A stretch of 64,000 nucleotides of DNA from CBDFNN01 sp965250215 (GTDB taxonomy: Bacteria; Bacteroidota; Rhodothermia; Rhodothermales; DATKEJ01). This document shows positions 52,767-60,901 of this stretch, piece by piece. A program made the position numbers and the translations under genes. Position 1 is the first letter of the stretch. Every line of letters starts with the position of its first letter. The notes beneath the pieces were generated by a model. That model did no database searches and was not told the DNA's origin. It was given only the letters and a program-made list of their open reading frames with translations. Where the stretch lies: NCBI GenBank assembly GCA_965250215.1, contig CBDFNN010000002.1, forward strand, positions 18,750 through 82,749, read 5' to 3'.

Positions 52767-53207
52767 ATGCGACCATCAACACATCGACTTGGCCATTTCA
52801 TCATTGGAAGATCGAACGATTACCCCGTCGGTTTACGACGTCTCAAACACCTCTGCACTCAGCACAACCACAATTACGAGGTTGTATCCGGATACGAAGG
52901 AGAATTACCAGAACCAGGTCCATACTTCGATTCTATTCTTCCAGTCTGCTTAACACCTCTCCATGAGAGCGTAGCGACTCAAAAGCGAAATAAGCTGGCA
53001 TCAGCTCCGGAAATAGAGGCTCGCTCAAAAGCGCGATTCAATCCGGAAAAAGACAGCATCAAATTAAGGCTCAAGAAAGCCTTTTTGCTCCGCAAAGGAC
53101 GATCCAGTACCCCGCTGCCGGTTAAGGAGGCCAAGCAGCTGATAGCTGACTACGCACTGGCCAATGTTGGATACGGCATTTTCGCTACACAGCCTAGCGC
53201 TCGCTAG
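52767..53207 (+). CDS. hypothetical protein upstream of ArdC (146 aa)
   Basis: A 146-aa soluble basic protein (MRPSTHRLGHFIIGRSNDYP onward). No family recognised. It starts right after copy B of the inverted-repeat element and precedes the ArdC ORFs by 36 nt, so it is probably part of the same transcription unit. Confidence 0.5.
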   Translation: MRPSTHRLGHFIIGRSNDYPVGLRRLKHLCTQHNHNYEVVSGYEGELPEPGPYFDSILPVCLTPLHESVATQKRNKLASAPEIEARSKARFNPEKDSIKLRLKKAFLLRKGRSSTPLPVKEAKQLIADYALANVGYGIFATQPSAR

Positions 53208-53243
53208 AGCTCACGCCTTTTATCATTAAAACCACTACCCGTC

Positions 53244-53501
53244 ATGGCAAAACCATTCGACAGGACCGCCTACGCCAAAAAGCAATCCGATCTAGAAAAA
53301 CAACTTCTAGCAGAAGCAAAGACCTTTCTTATAGACAATCTGGCCAACCATCAGCTATCGCAAGAAAAGCTGCTGGAGCTCATCAGGTTCAGGCTTCAAT
53401 TTCCAACACGGTCCTTTAAGAACACCATGTTGATGGCCATGCAGATGTCCGGAGCACATGTTTGCTTGGCTACAAGCAGTGGAAAGAGAAAGGACGAATG
53501 A
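53244..53501 (+). CDS. ArdC N-terminal ssDNA-binding part, separate ORF
   Basis: 85 aa. FKNTMLMAMQMSGAHVC matches the end of the ArdC N-domain. After that the expected LGYKQWKEKGRMIKKGAKA continues in the next frame, beginning at 53463-53465: one base appears missing at TGC-TTGGC. The present frame ends at TGA 53499-53501. The TGA overlaps ATG 53498 of the following ORF (GAATGATT). So either a one-base deletion broke the gene or two overlapping genes make the protein. Confidence 0.6.
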   Translation: MAKPFDRTAYAKKQSDLEKQLLAEAKTFLIDNLANHQLSQEKLLELIRFRLQFPTRSFKNTMLMAMQMSGAHVCLATSSGKRKDE

Positions 53502-54187
53502 TTAAAAAGGGAGCTAAGGCCCTGGGTATATTCTATCCTCAACGATCGGCACCTGCGTCTCAAGATCAAGACGCTACCGATGGCGAAGAACAATCCGGAG
53601 GCAGAACCTACTTCGTATTCAAGCGCCGGCTTTTCGACATGTCGCAAACAACGATTATACCAGGGAGAGAACACGATGCGATCCAAGATCCTCCCCGAGT
53701 AATAGCTGAGCTTGAGGGCGATTCTCATCAACAGCTTTATGATACCCTGCTGCAGTATGGGCGCTCTGTTTTGGGCTACACCATCGAGACGAACGAGCTC
53801 GCGCGAGCAGACGGATGCTGCATCTACTCTAGTCTTGTCCGGATCGTTTTAGCGGACCGCTTAGAATCGGTAAACCACAAACTTCATGTCCTCCTCCATG
53901 AAATCGCTCACGCGCAGATGCATCATGTCAGCGAAAAACTGCGCCACATCGACAACTACGAATCAAGTCAACAGATGCGGGAAGTTCAAGCCGAGACCTT
54001 TAGCTACTTCGTTTGCGCCGCTTTTGGCCTGGACACCCACTCCAACTCCTTTCCCTACATCAATAGTTGGGCGGGCAACAACACGAACGCTGTTTTCTCC
54101 AACTTCGCAACCGTTGACAAGGTGGCTATTCCTTTCATTGGCGCCTTCGAGGAGTACATCGATGCCTCAAACATACGGCTCGGGTAG
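53462..54187 (+). CDS. ArdC-like C-terminal metallopeptidase part, second copy
   Basis: Up to 241 aa. It continues the ArdC N-domain (LGYKQWKEKGRMIKKGAKAL) and has the same HEIAHA zinc motif as the copy at 3-701. From TTG 53462 it would include the bridging region; from ATG 53498 it is coupled to the preceding ORF. The high similarity to the first copy, including the start overlap, indicates module duplication. The methyltransferase that follows the first copy is absent; only its first bases remain. Confidence 0.75.
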   Translation: MLGYKQWKEKGRMIKKGAKALGIFYPQRSAPASQDQDATDGEEQSGGRTYFVFKRRLFDMSQTTIIPGREHDAIQDPPRVIAELEGDSHQQLYDTLLQYGRSVLGYTIETNELARADGCCIYSSLVRIVLADRLESVNHKLHVLLHEIAHAQMHHVSEKLRHIDNYESSQQMREVQAETFSYFVCAAFGLDTHSNSFPYINSWAGNNTNAVFSNFATVDKVAIPFIGAFEEYIDASNIRLG

Positions 54188-54211
54188 CTGCATAAACTCC
54201 AAACCACACAC

Positions 54212-54240
54212 CATATAGTCATAGCAAAGCTCACAAAGTA
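54212..54240 (+). pseudogene. start-region remnant of the methyltransferase gene
   Basis: ATAGCAAAGCTCACAAAG corresponds to ATGGCCAAGCTCACTAAG at the start of the methyltransferase gene (724). The start ATG is ATA here, and similarity is lost soon after. It dates the loss of this gene from the second module. 54241-54470 shows nothing else. Confidence 0.55.
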
Positions 54241-54470
54241 TGGTTATTAGGTCTTCTACCCGCATTTAATTCTAAATTATTTATACCAATGACTTGCGCA
54301 AAAGGGGTTCGCAAGGTTAGATTTGTTGTAAGTCGTTTACTCTCTATCAGCGATGACTATTAATACTAGCAGGGTGGCCCATACGATCAAGTGATTACTA
54401 TACCGGCAAATAGTCGGTTCGCCTCTGGTCAAAGAGGCTTGTTCAACTATATACCTCAAGGGTAAGAAAA

Positions 54471-54704
54471 ATGAAAACGTCCTATAAAAAAATGTTTAGT
54501 GTCTTTTCCATCATGCTGATATGCATGGGAATACTACCAACTATAGTATCTGCTTTGCCTGCCTGCTCCTGGTGGTCAGAGGAGGGGTGCTTTACAGAAG
54601 TTTATGAAACAGGGTTGGATTGGGACATGATTATAACGTGCTCTGAAACAGAACAATGGGTTTATTCGGGTTCTGGTAACTGGGGAGGAAACTGCCCAAA
54701 CTAG
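54471..54704 (+). CDS. small exported Cys/Trp-rich protein (77 aa)
   Basis: Signal peptide (KMFSVFSIMLICMGILPTIV) followed by a 45-aa mature part with four Cys and several Trp (CSWWSEEGC, CSETEQWVYSGSGNW). It may be a small secreted effector or peptide. Family not recognised. A lipoprotein gene follows 30 nt later, so a unit of two is likely. Confidence 0.55.
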   Translation: MKTSYKKMFSVFSIMLICMGILPTIVSALPACSWWSEEGCFTEVYETGLDWDMIITCSETEQWVYSGSGNWGGNCPN

Positions 54705-54734
54705 CCGTCTATTTAGAATCAAAAAGAGAATAAA

Positions 54735-55433
54735 ATGAAATATTTATCGACCTTTGTATTATTAGCAATACTAGCCGTCAGTTTTGGGTGCCAGCAAGAC
54801 ACGCTAGTTACAGATGAAGATATCAGCTCAATTAATATTGCTGATGCCGAAAGGGTGATGGTCTATTCTGTGACTCGTGACCAAAATATGGCGCTTATAC
54901 TAAAGAACGCTTCTATAACAGACGATGAGAAGCTGAGTCTTAGAAAAGACCAAGGCCGAATGGTCAGGCTTCGAATGAAAGCCCAACGAGATATTCGTTC
55001 AGCTCCAGACTGGAAAGAAGCATCTGTTGTTGCAAAAAAAGCACTTGCAGATAACGGCGAGAACAAGTTTCAAACGGGAATGAATCAAGGGATAGGCCTT
55101 GTTATGTTATCGAAACATCTTCTAAGTGGGAAGGAGAGCCAAGATAAGCTTGAGGCACTATCCTTTTATACAGAGTTGCTTGTGAACGAGAATAGTCCAG
55201 ACGCTTCTCTTCTTGTTCCTGCTCTTAAGAAACTCGAAGGGGTGTGGGATCAACAGAAGTTTAATGCCGCAGTTGCCTCCGTTAATGTAGCAGCACAGAA
55301 GTTTCTAGACTCCAATATTTGTACAGAGTGTAACTCCGGGAAAGGTTTGAGCGATATTGCTGATTTGCAGCAACGCCAACTTTATCGAATGAGCTCTGCT
55401 GTTGAGGAGCTTGCAAACATTTCTGTCAAGTAA
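54735..55433 (+). CDS. lipoprotein (232 aa)
   Basis: The signal ends in a lipobox (LAVSFGC, Cys19). The rest is helical (DRTR and KK-rich segments, SLRKDQGRMVRLRMKAQRDI). It pairs with the preceding small secreted gene and is followed by a terminator. No family recognised. Confidence 0.6.
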   Translation: MKYLSTFVLLAILAVSFGCQQDTLVTDEDISSINIADAERVMVYSVTRDQNMALILKNASITDDEKLSLRKDQGRMVRLRMKAQRDIRSAPDWKEASVVAKKALADNGENKFQTGMNQGIGLVMLSKHLLSGKESQDKLEALSFYTELLVNENSPDASLLVPALKKLEGVWDQQKFNAAVASVNVAAQKFLDSNICTECNSGKGLSDIADLQQRQLYRMSSAVEELANISVK

Positions 55434-55472
55434 GCAAATCGAACGTCAATAAAACCTTGCCTCGAAGAAGTG

Positions 55473-55507
55473 AAAGGAGGGAGCCAAAAGCTCTCTCCTT
55501 TTTTTGT
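55473..55507 (+). terminator. strong terminator after lipoprotein gene
   Basis: AAAGGAGGGAGC pairs with GCTCTCTCCTTT (one mismatch) over CAAAA, followed by TTTT. Confidence 0.8.
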
Positions 55508-55589
55508 ACCGACAATCCACTTCTTTTTGACCAATCTCACCCTTTCTTTTCTCTTATTAGGGTATTCGTTTAGGAGGGTCGTCATTCCA

Positions 55590-55710
55590 TTTTGTCGTCT
55601 TGGTTTTTAGCGCAACAATGCTGTCATCCTAGGCCCCGTCTGCGTGTCGATTGCAAGGGCTTACGTGAATTCGCGTGCCGCTCACCCTTGTCAATCTCGC
55701 ATCCAGGGTA
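55590..55710 (+). repeat. copy C of three-copy inverted-repeat element
   Basis: Arms ATTGCAAGGG (55650-55659) and CCCTTGTCAAT (55685-55695). Upstream ACAATGCTGTCATCCTAGGC is shared with copy A. No gene follows directly; instead the recombinase and transposon remnants begin. The C-terminus of a ParB-like gene appears on the far side of the transposon, so this is probably the orphaned 5' end of a second ParB-like locus. Confidence 0.8.
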
Positions 55711-55819
55711 AGGCTCGGTATACGTGCAAAATCCTGCCATTTCGGCTCAATTATTCTGATAGGAGTTTTTGCCCAACGCCCAAAAAGGAGCATTCCAGTG
55801 CTTGTCGTTTCAGATATAC

Positions 55820-56020
55820 TTACACCTGAATACGCTCAATCTCTGATCTCTCGATCTCCTCAGAGGCGTGGTTATAACTATCCGTAGTCCTTGGGTCAGC
55901 GTGGCCAGCCATTCTTTGAGCCGCTGAGAGCTCACCGTTGTTGGTCATAAAATTGGTTATACCAGAGGCTCTTGCGGAGTGGTTCGAGAACTTTTCAAAC
56001 CTAGCTTTCTTGGCTCTACG
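55820..56020 (-). pseudogene. tyrosine recombinase C-terminal remnant (second copy)
   Basis: The last 65 codons are nearly identical to 48486-48690 (FEKFSNHSARASGITN and onward to IERIQV). Upstream it joins transposon resolvase DNA at about 56020. It keeps HxxR and Tyr, but the catalytic Arg of the N-terminal side is absent. Confidence 0.75.
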
Positions 56021-56026
56021 CGCAAG

Positions 56027-56196
56027 GTGTGATCCTGGGCCAGCCAAGCAAGTTTAATCGTTATCGTGAGTCGCTGATATCGATGACACAACAGGGCCTA
56101 GCCAAGAAAGAAATGGCCAGACAAAGTGGGTTATCTATACAGACGGTTCGAAAGTACCTTCGAATGATTGACGATGAAACGACAATGGCAACGTGA
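56027..56196 (+). pseudogene. serine resolvase C-terminal HTH remnant
   Basis: The frame GVILGQPSKFNRYRESLISM and EMARQSGLSIQTVRKYLRMI is the DNA-binding HTH end of a TnpR-type resolvase. The catalytic N-terminal part is missing here. Its end overlaps the tnpA start, as in Tn3-type units. The rest of a related resolvase lies at 63540-63900 on -. Confidence 0.7.
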
Positions 56197-59068
56197 CGAA
56201 TTGATTGAGCACTTTACCCTTGAAGCTCAGGAACTGGATCTGCTCGCCAATAAGAGCGGAGCGACACGGATAGGGTTTGCCGTGCTTTTGAAATTCTTCC
56301 AGCACGAAGGGCGCTTCCCGCGTTTTCGCTACGAAATTCCTCCTCCTGTATTGGAGTTCATCGCAGAACAACTTGATCTCTCGAGTACACTTTCAAAGCA
56401 GTACAAATGGAAGGGGCGTTCGATTAAATATCACAGGGCGCAGATCCGGGGGTTCTTAGGGTACCGCATGTCTACAACGGAGGATGTTCAAGCTTTGACC
56501 GAGTATCTAACAACCTTTGTTCGTGGAGAGAATCCTGATCATGAGTTTCTGAAAACAGAGTTATTGCGCTCGTGCCGTCTTCGGTACATCGAGCCTCCAA
56601 GCAAGGGTCGGATTGAGCGTATAGTGCATTCTGTGCTTCGCCAGTTTCACGAGCATGTTTGTCAATTGATTAATGGACGACTTCAAGCGGGTTCTCGCGC
56701 TCAGCTCGACGGATTACTGGAGGATGACACCATCCAGCACCTAATGAAAGATGTGGCCGGAATTACGATAGATAGCGTGGCAGAGGAGCTTGAAAAGCTT
56801 GAACAAATTCGAACCATTGACTTGCCAACAGATCTCTTCAAAGGCATTCACACGAAAGTAATCCAGAGTTATTTCCAGCGGGCGGATAATGAATACGTTC
56901 ATCACCTCCGCCGTCATCGTGATGCTGTTCGATATACGCTTCTAGCGGCTTTTGCGAAGGAACGTGAGAAAGAAATTACAGATACACTCGTCGAGCTACT
57001 TCTTCAGACGGTACATCGAATTGGGGCGCGAGCTGAAAAGAGAATCGAGAAGAAATTGCTGAACGAGTTCAAGCGCGTTCGGGGTAAGAATACCCTTCTT
57101 TTATCGTTGGCCGAAGCCGCTCTGAAGGAGCCTGAAGGGAAAATATGCGATGTTATTTTTCCAATCATCAATCGTGAGACCTTGCACGATCTGGTTGTTG
57201 AATTGCGGGGCACACAAACCTATACACAGCAGGTGAAGTTGGTCATGCGAAGCTCCTATGGTCGACATTACCGACGTGTGTTACCCCAACTTATCGGAGC
57301 GCTGTCCTTCCGAAGTAACAATGTGATCCATCAGCCCGTCATTGAGGCCTTGCGTTTGATTGAGCACTATGCCCACAGCACGCATCACTTCTATGCAGAC
57401 CATGACGATGTTCCTATTACGGGCGTTGTGCCCGCCGATTGGGAAGAATTGGTTCGTAAGGATTCCCACCGCATTAATAGAATCAGTTACGAACTTTGTG
57501 TGCTCAAATCGCTTCGAGAACAGGTGCGTTCGAAAGGAATCTGGATTCAGGGAGCCGATCGTTTTGGCAATCCAGAAGAAGACCTCCCCTCGGAATTTGA
57601 TGAGCAACGCGCGCGCTATTATGAAGCATTAAGGCTTCCTCTTAACCCAAAAACCTTTACCGAAACGCTTCGTGGACGTATGAAGGAGGCACTTGAGATG
57701 CTTGACGAAGGGTTGCCAACAAATACCAAGGTACAGATCACGAAACGTGGCGGGGGTTGGATTAAGGTTTCGCCAAGCTCGCCGGTAGCCGAACCTGTAA
57801 ATTTGGAAGCGCTCAAGTCAGAGATTTTTGGACGATGGCCCATGACAAGTCTGTTGGACATTCTCAAAGAAACGGACCTGCGCGTACAATTTACCCAGGA
57901 TTTTAAGAGCAGTGCGACACGAGAAACCCTCGACAGGGACATCACACAAAAGCGCTTGCTTTTATGTCTCTATGGCCTGGGCACAAACACGGGTCTAGCC
58001 CGCATTACCGATCATGGGGCCAGCTACCGTGACCTGCTCTACGTACGTCGGCGCTTCATCCGGCCTAGCACGCTGCGCACGGCAATCACGAGCATATCAA
58101 ATGCGCTGTTCGACGAACGCTTGGCTCATGTGTGGGGTGAAGCTTCAACCTCCTGCGCCTCTGATGCCAAGAAGTTTGGAGCATGGGATCAGAATCTGAT
58201 GACGGAATGGCATGCCCGCTACCGAGGGCCTGGTATTATGATCTACTGGCATGTCGAACGCAATTCAGCTTGCATCTATTCGCAGCTCACAAGGCTTTCT
58301 TCCTCTGAGGTGTCGGCCATGCTTCATGGCCTGCTTCACCATGGCACGGAGATGGAGATTGAGAAAAACTATGTTGATAGTCATGGGCAGAGCCTTGTCG
58401 CCTTTGCTTTCTGTCACCTTCTAGGATTCAAGCTATTGCCTCGGTTAAAAGCCATAGGCCAAAAGCGGCTTTCACGTCCGGAAAAAGGACGTCCTGACAG
58501 CTATCCAAATTTGCAGTCGATACTTACGCGGCCAATACGTTGGGATCTGATTGAACAGCAGTACGACGAACTGGTCAAGTATGCTACAGCGCTCCGGATT
58601 GGCACCGCGGATACGCAAACCATACTTCGTCGTTTTACTCGAAAAGGAGGGGTGCAACATCCACTCTACAGGGCATTGGTGGAGTTGGGTAAAGCGGAAC
58701 GGACGATCTTCTTATGCCATTATCTTCATCATGAAGAACTTCGACAAGAGATTCATGGCGGGTTGCAGGTCGTGGAAAATTGGAACAGTGCCAATGGATT
58801 CATTTTCTATGGCAAGGGCCGGGAGATTGCATCCAATCGTTTGGCTGACCAAGAGGTGTCTATGTTATCGCTACACCTTTTACAAATGGCGCTGGTTTAC
58901 ATTAACACCTTGATGATTCAACAAGTCTTGGGTGAAGAGGATTGGATGAACCGAATGACCGTGACAGACCTGCGTGCATTGACGCCCTTGCTCTACAAAC
59001 ATGTCAATCCGTATGGCCAGTTTTTCCTCGATATGAATTATCGGATCCCTTTAGACAACGCAATTTAG
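56174..59068 (+). mobile_element. tnpA: Tn3-family transposase TnpA
   Basis: From ATG 56174, 964 aa: MKRQWQRDELIEHF (DUF4158-type start) and a C-terminal DDE domain (CASDAKKFGAWDQNLMTEWH, then VDSHGQSLVAFAFCHLLGF, and LGEEDWMNRMTVTDLRALTP). It has the length expected for the family, so the gene seems intact. The element's left part is damaged: only the resolvase end remains, and no left terminal repeat was found. The right end is at about 59109, where similarity to 60650-60730 stops after GGGCC. Confidence 0.88.
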
Positions 59069-59109
59069 ATCTGCTTTGCCCCTCAAGACAGCTTCGTTCT
59101 CCGTGGGCC

Positions 59110-59158
59110 TACAAGGGATATTTCGACTACACCACCAAGAAGGTCAGTGCACGGTGAA
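59110..59158 (+). pseudogene. ParB-like C-terminal remnant, part 1
   Basis: YKGYFDYTTKKVSA matches YKEYFAYTTKKVST of the ParB-like protein (3557-3600). It begins at the right edge of the Tn3 element, so Tn3 sits in this gene. The frame is cut after KVSA by 1.1 kb that holds a secreted-protein gene, then goes on at 60298. Confidence 0.7.
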
Positions 59159-59182
59159 CCACGTCTTGTGGAGAATGGGCCA

Positions 59183-60229
59183 CTATCTAATCAAAGTAAC
59201 CAGCTTTGTCTCGTCAAAACTCTCTCCTTCAACATGGACAAGATACTTGCCATTTGGAATGCTTTGCTTAGGATCAATTTCTATCCTGAGAGATCGGTTA
59301 GCTTCGACAGTCCCCTCAAATAGCACTTGTACATCTTGGCCTAGATAATTAAAAAGTCGTACTCGAAGCCTTTGGCTTTGAGGGACGAAAAGCTGCAAAG
59401 AGCTTGTTTCAGAGAATGGATTTGGAAAAAGCTCGCTAATGTAAAAGTCTTCACCAGGTTGAAGACTTAGCTCCACTACGTCGCTGAGAGAAAATGTGCC
59501 GTCATAATCTTTCTGCTTAAGCCGGAATTGGTGCAAACCATAATCGAAGTCTCTCAGTGTGTAGCTGTAGTCATGCCTTTCGGTAGTTGTACCCATTCCA
59601 TCGACGAAGCCCAGAGTTGTCCAACTGTTTGCAATGTTTGTTTGGATTTCAAATCCGATGTTATTGGTCTCAGAAAGAGTAGTCCAAGTAAGGTTGATCT
59701 CCTTATCTGAACCTAATGCGTTAAAGTAAATTAATTCCACTGGTAAGTGTTCTGATACTACAGTGCAGCTGTACTCTCCAACATGTGTTGTGCTCGAAAT
59801 GGCAAAACAAAAATAGCCGGTGGTAACTGTCCAATCAGCAAAATTTGAACTACTGCCTCCTCCAGATTCAGGTTGAATGGACACTGGGTTGCTAAAGTCC
59901 TCGCAGGACCACGGATAATCCGTATAGTGGATCGTCTCATTGGACCAGGCCATCTCTTGATCACAACTCACGCTCACCGTTGGTGGATAACCTGCAAACA
60001 GGTATATAAAGGGAGCCCAACTACACCAATAATCTGTGTCTTGCGGAGAAATCGTACCAGTGATACCACCCGCCCCTGCTATGCTCGGCCAGGTATCCAG
60101 GCAAGCAATCGTACCGATATCCCCTAGTTTGTCATTCGGTTCGATTTCGGTGACCTGTCTAGCCCTCAAATCCTGGGTGGAGAGAACTAAATAAATTAGA
60201 AGGCTAATGCAGAGGCTGAAAAGTTTCAT
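59183..60229 (-). CDS. secreted protein with type IX sorting tail, inserted in ParB remnant
   Basis: From ATG 60229, 348 aa. Signal peptide (FSLCISLLIYLVLSTQDL), then a PEP/PPC-like region (EIEPNDKLGDIGTIACLDTW) and a final module (VELIYFNALG, then LFPNPFSETSS) ending in a type IX sorting tail. Its frame 5' of 60229 runs into the ParB remnant and is not coding. The gene fills the insertion between 59158 and 60298 with no transposase, so it looks like a cassette. Confidence 0.75.
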   Translation of the reverse strand: MKLFSLCISLLIYLVLSTQDLRARQVTEIEPNDKLGDIGTIACLDTWPSIAGAGGITGTISPQDTDYWCSWAPFIYLFAGYPPTVSVSCDQEMAWSNETIHYTDYPWSCEDFSNPVSIQPESGGGSSSNFADWTVTTGYFCFAISSTTHVGEYSCTVVSEHLPVELIYFNALGSDKEINLTWTTLSETNNIGFEIQTNIANSWTTLGFVDGMGTTTERHDYSYTLRDFDYGLHQFRLKQKDYDGTFSLSDVVELSLQPGEDFYISELFPNPFSETSSLQLFVPQSQRLRVRLFNYLGQDVQVLFEGTVEANRSLRIEIDPKQSIPNGKYLVHVEGESFDETKLVTLIR

Positions 60230-60297
60230 GAGCGTGGGACCGTTTGTGAAACCAACTTTCGTTAATAATACGATAGCTAGTCGATAATAAGCACACC

Positions 60298-60365
60298 GGC
60301 CCTGAAGAAGTTGAGCGCTGCTCTCACCGAATTCCACAAGGCTTTGAGAACCATCAAGAGGTCCG
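60298..60365 (+). pseudogene. ParB-like C-terminal remnant, part 2
   Basis: PALKKLSAALTEFHKALRTI matches PALKKLSTCLTAFHGALKKI (3599-3660). It follows directly on part 1 when the 1.1-kb insert is removed. It then joins the Tn3 TnpA fragment at about 60362. Confidence 0.7.
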
Positions 60366-60732
60366 GCAAGAGATACGCGGCGGTTTGTAGGTCGTGGAGA
60401 ATTGGAATAGCGCCAATGGGTTCATTTTTTATGGTAAGGGCCGGGAGATTGCATCCAATCGTTTGGCTGACCAGAAGGTGTCGATGTTATCGCTACATCT
60501 ATTACAAATGGCCCTAGTTTATATCAATACCTTGATGATCCAACAAGTCCTAGGTGAAGAGGCATGGATGAATCGAATGACCGTTACAGATCTGCGTGCA
60601 TTGAGGCCCTTGCTCTACAAACATGTCAATCGTATGGCCAATTTCTACTCGATATGAACTATCGAATCCCTATAGACAACGCAATCTAGATCTACTTTGC
60701 CCCTCATGACAGCTTCGTTCTCCATGGGCCGT
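60362..60732 (+). pseudogene. Tn3 right-end fragment with TnpA C-terminus
   Basis: The frame NGFIFYGKGREIASNRLADQ and LGEEAWMNRMTVTDLRALRP repeats the last 110 codons of TnpA with several frame breaks. The sequence GATCTACTTTGCCCCTCATG and the right-end edge to GGGCC are shared with 59070-59109. Confidence 0.8.
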
Positions 60733-60737
60733 ATACC

Positions 60738-60767
60738 ACATAAAGGGTAACATAACGTCCTTTATGT
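60738..60767. promoter_or_regulatory. perfect hairpin upstream of LamG protein gene
   Basis: ACATAAAGG and CCTTTATGT pair exactly over a 12-nt loop. It is 135 nt before the next gene. No T-run, so a promoter or operator is possible. Confidence 0.4.
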
Positions 60768-60901
60768 ACGCCTATTTGTGATAATCATCATCTGCTCCAG
60801 TTTAAGTAATAACAAGAGCCTAAAACACCATTGAATTTCTGGGGTATCTTTGGTATTTAGTCTTTTAGTCATGCTATACTTGGAACTAAAACAAAATAGA
60901 A

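Noticed and set aside
53455..53475. Programmed -1 frameshift in ardC
   Set aside because: There is no X-XXY-YYZ slippery heptamer at the needed site, so a one-base deletion or a two-gene arrangement is preferred.
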